A stretch of DNA of 64,000 nt from Cognatishimia coralii (GTDB taxonomy: Bacteria > Pseudomonadota > Alphaproteobacteria > Rhodobacterales > Rhodobacteraceae). The notes under the pieces were generated by a model. The model did not search any database. It was not told the DNA's origin and worked only from the letters and a program-made list of their open reading frames with translations. The stretch is taken from the NCBI RefSeq assembly GCF_037478305.1, contig NZ_JBBGAZ010000001.1, positions 124,001 to 188,000 of the forward strand. The letters are read 5' to 3'. Shown piece after piece: positions 49,071-58,243 of the stretch (position 1 is the first letter of the stretch; every line of letters starts with the position of its first letter). The position numbers were made by a program, and so were the translations under genes.

Positions 49071-49613
49071 CTATGCGTTGAGATCTTCAACGATCTCAGC
49101 GGGTGTTGAGACCGGTTTGATAAGCGTTTTCAAGCTGTTGCTCGCAAAGCCTTGGTCGATCACATGATCGATTAGGTCTAGAAGTTTGTCCCAATAGCCC
49201 TCGGTATTCACGACATAGATCGGCTTTTCGTGCAGGCCGAGCTGCCGCCAGGTGAGCACTTCAAAGAGCTCGTCCAGTGACCCCGCGCCGCCGGGCAGCA
49301 CGACAATCACATCGCCTTCCTCGTACATGCGTGTCTTGCGCGCGTGCATGTCTTTGGTGACCACATATTCGGTCAGATCGCGCTTGCCGACCTCAGCCTT
49401 TTCCAAATGCTCTGGGATCACGCCAAAGGTTTCGGCCCCGGCCTCCTGAGCTGCGCGGGCGACGGTGCCCATAAGCCCCACGTCTCCGGCGCCATAGACC
49501 AGCCGCCAGCCGTTTTCACCAATCGCTTGGCCCATCTCTATCGCCGCCGCCTCATATTCGGGCGCGGCGCCCAAGCGAGAGCCGCAAAAAACGCAAATCG
49601 ACAGTTTTGCCAT
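49071..49613 (-). CDS. LOG-family protein (cytokinin riboside phosphoribohydrolase-like)
   Basis: A 180-residue Rossmann-fold protein of the LOG/TIGR00730 family. It begins MAKLSICVFCGSRLGAAPEYE and carries the nucleotide-binding PGGAGSLDELFEVLTWRQLG (about 104-123), equivalent to the family motif PGGxGTxxE with Ser in place of Thr, and the conserved Arg in HARKTRMYE (about 89-97). Bacterial members hydrolyse the N-glycosidic bond of AMP-like nucleotides. The start was placed at the MAKLSI methionine; a longer frame adds a poor extension. It is convergent with sodB. Confidence 0.85.
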   Translation of the reverse strand: MAKLSICVFCGSRLGAAPEYEAAAIEMGQAIGENGWRLVYGAGDVGLMGTVARAAQEAGAETFGVIPEHLEKAEVGKRDLTEYVVTKDMHARKTRMYEEGDVIVVLPGGAGSLDELFEVLTWRQLGLHEKPIYVVNTEGYWDKLLDLIDHVIDQGFASNSLKTLIKPVSTPAEIVEDLNA

Positions 49614-49712
49614 GGTTGATCTCAAATTAAGGAATCTGTTTTGACCACCGTATCCCTTGTTGATACTGTCCCTCAACCGAGGGGACTGCAAAAATTACTG
49701 GGAAGACCGTGA

Positions 49713-51185
49713 ATGTCTAAAATGGGATCAGCTGCGTCTGGGCAGACGCTGTTATTGGCGGGGATTGCCGTGGTCGTCGTGTCTGGCGCGGTCTACACCT
49801 CGGGCGTTTTCGCGCCCGCCAGCCTGCCGCAGCAAAACGCACCGGTCGAGCCTGTGGTTCAGGTAGAACCTGAGGCGCCTGTCGAAGCGCCTGTGGTGGT
49901 TGAAGCGACGCCTGAGGTGGTTGAAGAAGCCGCACCAGAACCCGAGGTGGTGGCGCTGATCAAGCCGAGTTTTGATCTGGTGCGCATTGCGCCGGATGGG
50001 GCGGGACAGGTGGCCGGAACAGCGGAGCCGGGTGCTGTCGTTGCGATCCTTTTGGACGGGGCCACGCTGAGCGAAGTTGAAGTTGGCCGCGATGGAAAGT
50101 TCTTTGGTTTCATTGCCTTGGAGGCGAGCCTTGAGCCACGCGTCATGAGCCTTTTGCAGACCATTGATGGCGAGGAGCTGTATTCTGACGCCACCGTGAT
50201 CATTGCGCCAAGCGCGCCTGTTGTGGCTGGAACTCTTGAGGAGAGCACCGAAGAAACGGTTCTTGCCTTAGCGGAACCGGCGGCGACGGCGCAGCCTGAA
50301 TCTGCCGAGACCGAGCCTGAGGCGGAGGTCGCTGCCGCCGCACCTCTGGTGGAAAACGGCTCGGAAGAGGCACCTGTTGTTGCTGAGACAGTCGAGGCTG
50401 CCACGACCAGCGTAGAAACCGCTGTTGCTGAAGTGGAAGACACCGTCGAGACCACTGTCGAGACCGCGGTCGAAACCGTTGCGGCGGCTGTCGAAACAGC
50501 GCCTGCAGTGACTGTCGAAACAGCACCTGCAGTGACTGTCGAGACGAGTGAAGAGACACCAACAGAAGTAGCGGTTGTGACTGAGGAGGTTGCAACGCCA
50601 GAAGCGCTTGCCGAGCCAGAGCAACCTGCAGCCTCTCCGGTTGTGATCATCGCGGACAGCAGTGGCGCGCGTGTATTGCAAAGCCCAACAGCGCCTGAGC
50701 TCGCACCAGAGGTGCAGGCCACTGTGGCGATAGACTCGATCAGCTATTCCGATTTGGGCGAAGTGCAGGTGGCCGGGACCTCTCCGAGCGGCGACTTTGT
50801 GCGGATCTATCTGGACAATGAACTCAGCTCGACCGCGCGGATTGCGCAAAGCGGCCTTTGGGAGTTGAAGCTGCCGGATGTGGCACCAGGCGTTTATACG
50901 CTGCGGGTGGATCAGGTGTCTGATGCGGGTGAAGTGGTGTCTCGGGTTGAGACGCCGTTCAAGCGCGAGCCGAGTGAGAAGCTGGTTGAGGCCACGCAAG
51001 AGATCGACATCAAAAAGGTTCTCGCGGTCACAGTACAGCCGGGCATGACGCTTTGGGCGATTTCAAAGGAAAACTACGGCGACGGACGTCTTTACGTGCA
51101 GGTCTTTGAGGCCAACAAAGACCGGATCCGCAACCCGGATCTGATTTATCCGGGGCAGGTTTTCACCGTTCCGGAACAGAACTAA
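49713..51185 (+). CDS. LysM-domain protein with N-terminal anchor and Ig-like domains
   Basis: A 490-residue envelope protein. A helix at about 10-31 (QTLLLAGIAVVVVSGAVYTSGVF) anchors it in the inner membrane. A Val/Glu/Pro-rich linker, a first Ig-like domain (DLVRIAPDGAGQVAGTAEPGAVVAI, about 87-150), a long Glu/Thr/Val/Ala-rich low-complexity stretch (about 170-310) with repeats of VETAPAVTVE, a second Ig-like domain (SYSDLGEVQVAGTSPSGDFVRIYLD) and a C-terminal LysM (VTVQPGMTLWAISKENYGDGRLYVQVFEANKDRIRNPDLIYPGQVFTVP) follow. It is predicted to bind peptidoglycan in the periplasm. The low-complexity stretch may vary in length between strains. Confidence 0.88.
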   Translation: MSKMGSAASGQTLLLAGIAVVVVSGAVYTSGVFAPASLPQQNAPVEPVVQVEPEAPVEAPVVVEATPEVVEEAAPEPEVVALIKPSFDLVRIAPDGAGQVAGTAEPGAVVAILLDGATLSEVEVGRDGKFFGFIALEASLEPRVMSLLQTIDGEELYSDATVIIAPSAPVVAGTLEESTEETVLALAEPAATAQPESAETEPEAEVAAAAPLVENGSEEAPVVAETVEAATTSVETAVAEVEDTVETTVETAVETVAAAVETAPAVTVETAPAVTVETSEETPTEVAVVTEEVATPEALAEPEQPAASPVVIIADSSGARVLQSPTAPELAPEVQATVAIDSISYSDLGEVQVAGTSPSGDFVRIYLDNELSSTARIAQSGLWELKLPDVAPGVYTLRVDQVSDAGEVVSRVETPFKREPSEKLVEATQEIDIKKVLAVTVQPGMTLWAISKENYGDGRLYVQVFEANKDRIRNPDLIYPGQVFTVPEQN

Positions 51186-51190
51186 AGCCA

Positions 51191-51220
51191 GCGCCGCCCC
51201 CTGAGGCGGCGTTTGCTTTT
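51191..51220 (+). terminator. Terminator-like hairpin after the LysM gene
   Basis: CGCCGCC, loop CCCTGA, GGCGGCG followed by TTTGCTTTT. The 7-bp perfect GC stem lies six bases after the stop. Confidence 0.75.
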
Positions 51221-51243
51221 GAGTATTTTTAGCAAGATGAAAT
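51221..51243 (+). repeat. Dispersed intergenic motif, copy 6
   Basis: GAGTATTTTTAGCAAGATGA then AAT. It directly follows the LysM-gene terminator and runs up to an in-frame ATG at 51244 of the ABC transporter gene. Confidence 0.55.
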
Positions 51244-51294
51244 ATGGAGCGTTCGGGGCTGGCAATCCGCCGCCGAGAGGACTACCTATGGGCC

Positions 51295-53133
51295 ATGGCA
51301 CGAGGCAATACCCAGCGCTGGCGCACCGCTTCTGACGAAGAACTGGCCCGCCACGAACAGAGATCCGGCTGGAAAATTATCCGCCGCGTTATTCCCTATC
51401 TATGGCCCGAGGGGCGCAGCGACATTAAGGCCCGTGTGGTCCTGTCGATGGCGGCCTTGCTTGTGTCGCAGTTGATGGCCGTGGGCGTGCCGCAGCTTTA
51501 TGGGATGGCGGTGGATGCTCTGGCCGAAGAAGGGGCCTCTGTGCTGATGCTTGGCGCGGTTGGCCTGACCGTGGCCTATGGTGTTGCACGTGTCATGCAG
51601 ATCGGCTTTCAGAACCTGCGCGATGTTATCTTTGCCCGCGTCGGGCAACGCGCACTGAGGCAGTTGGCGCTTGAGACCTTCACCCATATTCACCGCCTTT
51701 CGATGCGCTATCACATCTCGCGCAAGACCGGCGGGCTGAGCCGGATTGTCGAGCGGGGTGTCAAAGGCGTCGAGTTTCTCTTGCGATTTTTGCTGTTCTC
51801 GATCGGGCCGCTGGTGCTGCAGCTTGTGTTGATCATGGGCATTCTCGCCTATCAGTTGGACGCTTGGTATCTGCTGGTCATTCTGGTCACGATCGCGCTC
51901 TATGTTTGGTTTACCTTCAAGGTCACCGAATGGCGCGTGAAGCTGCGCAAAGAGATGAATGATCAGGACACGGATGCAAACCAGAAGGCCATCGACAGCC
52001 TGCTGAACTTTGAAACCGTGAAGTATTTTGGCGCCGAGAAGCGCGAAGCGGCGCGCTATGATGTCTCGATGAAAGGCTATGAGCGCGCGGCTTTGAAAAC
52101 GGCCTATTCCCTCGCAGGTTTGAATGTTGGGCAGTCGTTCATCATCACCTCGGGCCTTGTGATTGTCATGATCATGGCGGCTGTGGGCGTAGAAAACGGC
52201 ACGCTGACGGTGGGCGATTTTGTGATGGTGAACGCCTATATGGTGCAGATCACCATGCCACTGAACTTCCTTGGCACGGTTTATCGTGAGATCCGTCAGG
52301 CGTTGGTGGATATGGGCGAGATGTTTGATCTGCTGGAGCAGCCGGCAGAGATCAAGGACAAGCCAAATGCCAAGCCCATTGAGATCGACAAGGGCCATAT
52401 CGAGCTGCGCAATGTCGTCTTTGGCTATGAGGCCGAACGTGTGATCCTCAAAGGCGTTGATATCGACGTAGAGGGGGGGCAGACGGTTGCCATTGTCGGG
52501 GCCTCAGGCTCTGGCAAATCCACCATTGGGCGGCTCTTGTTCCGCTTTTACGACGTGCAATCCGGCGGGTTGTTCATCGATGGCCAGGACGTGCGGGATG
52601 TGACGCAGGAAAGTCTGCATAAATCCATTGGCGTCGTGCCGCAGGATACGGTGCTGTTTAACGACACCATCCGCTACAACATTGCCTATGGTCGCGATGG
52701 GGCCACGCAGGCGGATGTGGAAGCTGCGGCTAAAGCGGCGCAGATCCATGACTTTGTGGAGAGCCTGCCCGAGGGCTATGACACGATGGTCGGCGAGCGG
52801 GGGCTTAAGCTGTCGGGTGGTGAAAAGCAGCGGGTCGGCATTGCGCGCACGCTGTTGAAGGATCCACCGCTTCTGTTGCTGGATGAGGCGACCTCCGCGC
52901 TGGACACGGAAACCGAACAGTCCATCAAAGAAGCGTTGGCGCATGCGGGCCATGGGCGCACGGTGATCACCATCGCGCACCGTCTGTCCACCATTGCCGA
53001 AGCGGATCGGATCGTTGTGCTAGAGGCCGGAGAGGTCGTGGAGCAGGGCAAGCACGAGGAATTGCTGGCGCGCGAAGGGCGCTATGCGCAGTTATGGCAT
53101 CGTCAGCTCAATGAAACCGATTTGGCTTCGTAA
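51295..53133 (+). CDS. Atm1/HMT1-type ABC exporter (half transporter)
   Basis: A half-size ABC exporter, 612 residues from ATG 51295; an in-frame ATG at 51244 would add 17 residues. The membrane domain has six helices (from about 50, VVLSMAALLVSQLMAVGVPQLYG, to about 300), with the Atm1-type motifs RVGQRALRQLALETFTHIHRLSMRYH and NFETVKYFGAEKRE. The ATPase domain has Walker A GASGSGKST (about 401-409), the signature LKLSGGEKQRVGIAR, and Walker B LLLLDEATSALD. The bacterial homologue NaAtm1 exports glutathione-based conjugates and helps heavy-metal tolerance, so a similar role is likely. Its 3' end overlaps the convergent NTF2-like gene by 31 bases. Confidence 0.9.
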   Translation: MARGNTQRWRTASDEELARHEQRSGWKIIRRVIPYLWPEGRSDIKARVVLSMAALLVSQLMAVGVPQLYGMAVDALAEEGASVLMLGAVGLTVAYGVARVMQIGFQNLRDVIFARVGQRALRQLALETFTHIHRLSMRYHISRKTGGLSRIVERGVKGVEFLLRFLLFSIGPLVLQLVLIMGILAYQLDAWYLLVILVTIALYVWFTFKVTEWRVKLRKEMNDQDTDANQKAIDSLLNFETVKYFGAEKREAARYDVSMKGYERAALKTAYSLAGLNVGQSFIITSGLVIVMIMAAVGVENGTLTVGDFVMVNAYMVQITMPLNFLGTVYREIRQALVDMGEMFDLLEQPAEIKDKPNAKPIEIDKGHIELRNVVFGYEAERVILKGVDIDVEGGQTVAIVGASGSGKSTIGRLLFRFYDVQSGGLFIDGQDVRDVTQESLHKSIGVVPQDTVLFNDTIRYNIAYGRDGATQADVEAAAKAAQIHDFVESLPEGYDTMVGERGLKLSGGEKQRVGIARTLLKDPPLLLLDEATSALDTETEQSIKEALAHAGHGRTVITIAHRLSTIAEADRIVVLEAGEVVEQGKHEELLAREGRYAQLWHRQLNETDLAS

Positions 53134-53549
53134 AGCGGGAAACCAAGCTCTGTCATGGCTCGGTTTTGATCGGTTGAGTCTGCTTTTACCAGTTTAACGC
53201 CATTTGGTGTGCGTTTGACATAAAAGCTGGTACGCCAGGACGTGACAACGTCGCCCTTTGCATTGTGAGCGGTGTCGAGCGTAAAGGCTAAGGCTTCATC
53301 CGCATGAGTTTGGTGCACTGTGACCACTTCGCGCGAAATTGTGGCGATCCCCAGTTTTTTGTGAATCGCACGAAAGGTCTCAAGCCGGGCCATCATTTGT
53401 GCCTGGTTTTGATAAAAGTGCTTTTTGCGGCCTTTCACGATGACTTCGAAAGGGAACGCCATAAGGTTCGCAATCACAGCGTTATCCTTGCTGGCGATTG
53501 CGGCTTCATATTCTGCGATGATCTTTAAGACTTCTGTCTCAAGGTCCAA
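53103..53549 (-). CDS. NTF2/SnoaL-like protein
   Basis: A 148-residue protein with the cone-shaped NTF2-like fold pattern: two N-terminal helices (VLKIIAEYEAAIASKDNAVIANLMAFP), a beta-rich middle (EVIVKGRKKHFYQN, AIHKKLGIATISREVVTVHQTHADEALAFTLDTAHNAKGDVVTSWRTSFYVKR) and a short tail. It appears to start with TTG at 53547-53549 behind an AGGAGAG site, since no ATG fits the N-terminus and the next in-frame ATG would remove both helices. Its last 31 bases overlap the convergent ABC gene. Function unknown. Confidence 0.75.
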   Translation of the reverse strand: MDLETEVLKIIAEYEAAIASKDNAVIANLMAFPFEVIVKGRKKHFYQNQAQMMARLETFRAIHKKLGIATISREVVTVHQTHADEALAFTLDTAHNAKGDVVTSWRTSFYVKRTPNGVKLVKADSTDQNRAMTELGFPLYEAKSVSLS

Positions 53550-53718
53550 AGCGAGTGCTCTCCTGTTTAAGCTGAGCGTATGCTAGCGTTTATAAATGGT
53601 TTTGAGTAGGGCGAATTCCGTTGATCTAGCTTGAACCTGTTTCATTACGCTAAATCATAGTGTTTCAAATGGTCGCGTTTTCGTTCAACCTGACATAAAT
53701 CCCAATCAGGAGGCCCCC

Positions 53719-54351
53719 ATGACGTTTGAAACTTGGTTGATTTATGTTGCGACCGTTCTGGCTTTGATGAGCACTCCGGGGCCGAGCCAGCTTTTGATGC
53801 TCTCTAACAGTGGAGCACATGGGTTTCGCCGGGCGCTTTCTACCGCGGCAGGCGATCTGAGCGCGAATATGTTGCAGATGTTGGCCGCTGGATTGGGTTT
53901 GGCAGCCGTGATCGCGGCCTCAGCCACTGCGCTGTCGGTGATCAAATGGGCGGGGGTGGCTTATCTGATCTGGTTGGGCGCGCGAATGATTTTGAAGGCA
54001 AAAGCGAATGATCCCAATACGCGGGCAGAGCAGTCAGACGTGTCCGCCCGTGCCTTGTGGATGCAGGGGTTTATCACCTCGGCGGCGAACCCAAAGGCCG
54101 TCGTGTTTTTCGCAGCGCTCTTTCCGCAATTCATTTCAGCAGAGGCAGCCTTCTGGCCCCAATTCCTGATCTTGTCTGCCACCTATCTTGCGATGGATGG
54201 TGCATTCCTTTGCGCCTATGGCGGTAGCGCAAGTTGGATCGCGGCACGGTTCAAAGGCGCGGCAAAGCTTTGGATTGAACGCTTGGGCGGTGGGTTCATG
54301 ATCGCGGCCGCCGTGCTGTTGGGTCTCAAATCGGTCACAGACCGCACATAG
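53719..54351 (+). CDS. LysE/RhtB-family exporter
   Basis: A 210-residue inner-membrane protein of the LysE translocator family. It begins MTFETWLIYVATVLALMSTPGPSQLLMLSNSG; the STPGPSQLLML motif (about 18-28) is typical of the RhtB amino-acid exporters. About six hydrophobic segments follow, with FITSAANPKAVVFFAALFPQFI (about 118-139) as the second conserved block. AGGAGG lies just before the ATG. It exports amino acids or derivatives such as homoserine lactones; the substrate is not evident. Confidence 0.9.
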   Translation: MTFETWLIYVATVLALMSTPGPSQLLMLSNSGAHGFRRALSTAAGDLSANMLQMLAAGLGLAAVIAASATALSVIKWAGVAYLIWLGARMILKAKANDPNTRAEQSDVSARALWMQGFITSAANPKAVVFFAALFPQFISAEAAFWPQFLILSATYLAMDGAFLCAYGGSASWIAARFKGAAKLWIERLGGGFMIAAAVLLGLKSVTDRT

Positions 54352-54498
54352 ACCCGGCACAAAGCTTACTTTTACGTAAGGTTCCGCTTGAGATTGAATG
54401 AGGTCGCCCAGCATAGTCCTGATTGGGAGCAGGGGGGCTCTGGTGCGGTATGACGCGCAAGGGAACTCCAAAGCCTATATGCTGGGCGGACCTCAGAG

Positions 54499-54523
54499 CT
54501 TGCGGCGGCGTTTACGCCGCAAG
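54499..54523. other. Hairpin downstream of the RND permease gene
   Basis: CTTGCGGCG and CGCCGCAAG form a 9-bp perfect stem around a seven-base loop, 13 bases beyond the permease stop on the minus strand. It lacks a T-run; probably a 3' stabiliser or Rho-aided terminator. Confidence 0.5.
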
Positions 54524-54535
54524 CGTTCCGCGAAC

Positions 54536-57500
54536 TTATTCTGCAGCGCGCAAGTCTCCCTTCGAGGGCTGCAGGGGTTCAATCACATCCTGACCATCAT
54601 CCCAGAGGATCTCTGGCGCACGGAATTTCTTGGCCTCACGGCGCAGTGCCCAGTCGCGCGCGACACGACTGCCACGGCCCCGGGTGATGCGTGCCAGCAG
54701 GCGCAAGAACCAAGCCGCGTAGGTGGTTGCCCAAACGCGTAGTGCGAGCATCGACGGGGTGAAGACCAGCGTCAGCACCGTCGCGATGCCAAGGCCAAAG
54801 ACCACAGCCGTCGCCAGTTGTTTCCACCAGAGCGCGGTTGGGCTGTCGATGGAATAGCCCCCGTTCACGAAGTCCAGCGAGAGGCCGAACATCATCGGAG
54901 CAAGGCCTGCCATTGTGGTGATGGTGGTCAGCAAAACGGGGCGCAGACGGTCTTGCGCCGTGCGAATGATCGCCTCGATGCGCGGCATATATTGGCTGTA
55001 TTCCTGATAGGTATCGATCAGAACAATATTGTTGTTCACCACGATCCCCGCCAAAGCCACGATGCCGGTGCCGGTCATAATGATCGAGAAGGCCTGATCC
55101 ATCACCAGCATCCCGATCAGAACACCCGTGGTCGATAGGATCACCGCCAAGAGCACCAGGACCGAGTTATAGAAGCTGTTGAACTGCGCTAGCAGGATGA
55201 TGAACATCAGCCCCAGCGCGCCCAGGAAGGCATTGCCAAGGAAGGCCTGACTTTCTGCCTCATCCTCTTGGTCACCGGTCCACTCCCATTCGATGCCATG
55301 CGCAAACGGAGAGGTTTCCAGCCACGAGGTGATCAGCGTGATTTGTTCCGCAGGGGTCAGCGGGACTGCTGTGAAACCGGCTTCAGTCAGTTCGGCTTGG
55401 AGCGCTGTGTCCGCTTCATAGTCCACCGCGGGTATCACGCGGGTTTCCCCGGTGGTCTCGTTTTTCAAAAGCATTTGCGCTGTTGCAACGCCCGCTTTCA
55501 CGTCGAAATAACGGGTTTGATCGACGCGGTTGATTTCGGCCAGTTTGGGCACCGGCTGACGGGTGATGAAGTTGGACAACGGCACCAGACCGCCTTGGGT
55601 GCGCACCTTGAGCGTATCCAGAGTGCTCAGGACACGGTCCTCTTCGGGCAGGCGCACGCGGATCTCGCTTTCCTCGTCTGATCCGTCCTGCGTGTAGGTG
55701 TCCAAGAGGATGCCACGGGTCACAAGCTGCACCATCGCGCCAACGGTTGCCACGTCCGCGCCATAGCGGCCCGCGCGTTCTACATCGACTTCGATCTCCC
55801 AATCGATGCCGGGCAGGGGCAGGGTGTCCTCAATCAGCGTTAACCCGTCGGTCGCGTCAAACTGCGCGCGCGCCATGCGCGTTGCGGCCAGAAGGTCTTC
55901 CCAATTGTCGCCTTTCAAGCGCAAGTGCACAGGCTTGGCCGAGGCAGGACCACGGTCAGCCGCAAGGATCTCGACCTGCGCGCCGGGGATGGTTTCAAGC
56001 TCTGCGGTCAGCTCGTCGATGATAGTATCGCCGTCGAAATCAAAGTCCTTGATCTCGCGCATCACCGTGTAGTCGACGAACGGGATAGTGAACCATGGCT
56101 CTTGGTTGTCGGGACGATCTTCCCAAGGGATGGTCTCAAACTGGATTTGACCGATTGTGTCTTTCGGAGGCTGCGCCCCGCCGGTGTTGTTGTTCAACCC
56201 CCCTTCGCCTGCAAAGGCAAAGGCGGTTTGGACGCCGGGGTGGGAGAGCACGATCTCTTCGGCGCGTTCCACGAGGCCGTCTTTTTGTTCCAGCGACAGG
56301 TTACCCCGCGCTTTGACATAAACGATGGCCATTTCAGGCTCGGATTCCACGAAGAACTCGACGCCTTTGTTGTTCGCGCCAAAATAGGTGAAGACCGAGA
56401 CCACAAAGAAGGCAACGGCGACGATCGAGACAATCGGCATGATCGGGTTGCCCGCGATCAGTTTGATGAACCAGCCAAAGGGTGACAGACGGAGACCTGA
56501 GCGCACGCGTTTCTGGCGGCGGGTGAACATAACGGCGTCCACGGTGATCGAACCGGCGAAGGCTCCGCCCAAGAACATCACAAAGCCCAGAATAAAGCCG
56601 ACCATGGCCGGGAAGGGGGCTTCTCCGCCAAAGAGGTAGCCGGGGTTTAGAATGGTCATTGCACCCGCAAACACGAGGAACAGCGATGGCGGCACCAAAA
56701 TTGCGCGCACCAACCAAGGGGTGCGTTTGCGCAGCACGTCAGAGGCGCGCTGGAAGCTGCGGCTGAGACGGCCAGACACGCCACCCATGACGGGCAGATA
56801 GATCAATGCCACGACCAGAGAAGCCGACAGAACAAAGATCAATGTCACAGGCAACATACCCATGAACTGCCCCGGAACCCCCGGCCAGAAGAGCATCGGC
56901 AAGAAGGCACAGAGCGTTGTCGCAGTGGAGGACACAATCGGCCAGAACATGCGTTTGGCGGCTTCGGTGTAGGCGTGCATCGGGCCGACGCCGGATTTGA
57001 TGCGTTTGTCGGCGTATTCCACGACCACAATCGCGCCGTCGACCAACATACCGACCGCAAGGATCAGGCCGAACATGACGATGTTTGAAACCGTCACGCC
57101 CATCAATGCGAGGAGGACGAAACACAAGAGGAACGACGTCGGGATCGCGAAACCAACCAGCAACGCAGCGCGCGTGCCCAAGGCAGCCAAGACCACGATC
57201 ATCACAAGCGCAATCGCGGTCATGACCGAGCCCTCAAGCTGGCTAACCATAGAGCCAACGATCCGGCTTTGGTCATTCGATGTACCAAGCTCAACCGAGG
57301 CTTTCAGTTCAGGCGGCCAATCGGCTGAGGCTTCCTCGACCGCAAGCTTCACCTCTTCGGCCGTGCCTATGAGGTTAAATCCGCGCCGTTTCACGACCTG
57401 CAAAGCAACCGTGTTCACGCCGTTAAACCGCGCGGTGCCGACACGGTCTTCGAATGTCAGTTTGATCTGCGCCAGATCGCCCAAGGTCACGATCCGGTCG

Positions 57501-58243
57501 CCATTGGTTTTCACCGGCAGGCCGTAGACGTCTGTCGCGTCACTAAAGGAGGACGGGATTTTGACTGCGAAAGTACCCTGCGAGGTTTCAACTTCGCCTG
57601 CCGCAATCAGCTGGTTGTTGTTGCGCACGACATTGATTAGCTCAGAGGCGGTGACGTTGTAAGCCTCAAGCCGCAAGGGGTCGATCAGAACCTCAAGCAT
57701 CTCTTCGCGCTTGCCCGCGATGCCGGCTTCCAGAACAGCATCCATGCTCTCGAGCATTTCTTGCAGATCTTCGGCCACACGCGACATGGTGCGTTCAGGC
57801 ACTTGGCCTGTGAGGTTCACGATGATGATCGGGAACTCAGAGAAGTTGATTTCGTTGACAGAATAGCTGTCAAACCCGTCGGGAAACTGGCTTTCGGCGG
57901 TGCCCATGGCGTCGCGCACATCGGCCATGATCTTGGTTTTGTCCCAGCCGAACTCGAATTCCAGCCCGACACCGGCATAGCCTTCGGCCGCAGTGGCTGT
58001 CATTTCCTTAAGGCCATCCAGATCGGCGAATTCGGTTTCCATTGGCTTAACGAGAAGGGTTTCTGCGTCGCTGGCGGAAATGCCGGGGAAGGGGACAGAG
58101 ACAAAGAGCGCCGGGATCTCAATATCCGGCTCGCCCTCTTTGGGCAGCGTGAAATAGGCGAACCCGCCTGCCACGAGCGATAAGATAATGAATGCAATGA
58201 CCATGCGGGCGCGCGAGGCGGCCCAGTCTACGATCCCAGTCAT
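54536..58243 (-). CDS. RND efflux permease with two extra central hydrophobic segments
   Basis: A 1235-residue inner-membrane RND pump subunit (AcrB fold), about 200 residues longer than the usual 1030-1050. The N-terminal helix (ARMVIAFIILSLVAGGFAYFTL), TM2-6 region with NIVMFGLILAVGMLVDGAIVVVEYADKRI (a single Asp of the proton relay where AcrB has two) and TM8-12 with LNSFYN/AGIVVNNNIVLIDTYQEY are present. Between TM6 and TM7 are two additional hydrophobic stretches, about 512-535 (WLVRAILVPPSLFLVFAGAMTIL) and 550-575 (FPAMVGFILGFVMFLGGAFAGSI). A charged tail of about 60 residues follows TM12. The adaptor gene overlaps it by 4 bases; no outer-membrane channel gene is adjacent. Substrate unknown. 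Confidence 0.92.
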   Translation of the reverse strand: MTGIVDWAASRARMVIAFIILSLVAGGFAYFTLPKEGEPDIEIPALFVSVPFPGISASDAETLLVKPMETEFADLDGLKEMTATAAEGYAGVGLEFEFGWDKTKIMADVRDAMGTAESQFPDGFDSYSVNEINFSEFPIIIVNLTGQVPERTMSRVAEDLQEMLESMDAVLEAGIAGKREEMLEVLIDPLRLEAYNVTASELINVVRNNNQLIAAGEVETSQGTFAVKIPSSFSDATDVYGLPVKTNGDRIVTLGDLAQIKLTFEDRVGTARFNGVNTVALQVVKRRGFNLIGTAEEVKLAVEEASADWPPELKASVELGTSNDQSRIVGSMVSQLEGSVMTAIALVMIVVLAALGTRAALLVGFAIPTSFLLCFVLLALMGVTVSNIVMFGLILAVGMLVDGAIVVVEYADKRIKSGVGPMHAYTEAAKRMFWPIVSSTATTLCAFLPMLFWPGVPGQFMGMLPVTLIFVLSASLVVALIYLPVMGGVSGRLSRSFQRASDVLRKRTPWLVRAILVPPSLFLVFAGAMTILNPGYLFGGEAPFPAMVGFILGFVMFLGGAFAGSITVDAVMFTRRQKRVRSGLRLSPFGWFIKLIAGNPIMPIVSIVAVAFFVVSVFTYFGANNKGVEFFVESEPEMAIVYVKARGNLSLEQKDGLVERAEEIVLSHPGVQTAFAFAGEGGLNNNTGGAQPPKDTIGQIQFETIPWEDRPDNQEPWFTIPFVDYTVMREIKDFDFDGDTIIDELTAELETIPGAQVEILAADRGPASAKPVHLRLKGDNWEDLLAATRMARAQFDATDGLTLIEDTLPLPGIDWEIEVDVERAGRYGADVATVGAMVQLVTRGILLDTYTQDGSDEESEIRVRLPEEDRVLSTLDTLKVRTQGGLVPLSNFITRQPVPKLAEINRVDQTRYFDVKAGVATAQMLLKNETTGETRVIPAVDYEADTALQAELTEAGFTAVPLTPAEQITLITSWLETSPFAHGIEWEWTGDQEDEAESQAFLGNAFLGALGLMFIILLAQFNSFYNSVLVLLAVILSTTGVLIGMLVMDQAFSIIMTGTGIVALAGIVVNNNIVLIDTYQEYSQYMPRIEAIIRTAQDRLRPVLLTTITTMAGLAPMMFGLSLDFVNGGYSIDSPTALWWKQLATAVVFGLGIATVLTLVFTPSMLALRVWATTYAAWFLRLLARITRGRGSRVARDWALRREAKKFRAPEILWDDGQDVIEPLQPSKGDLRAAE

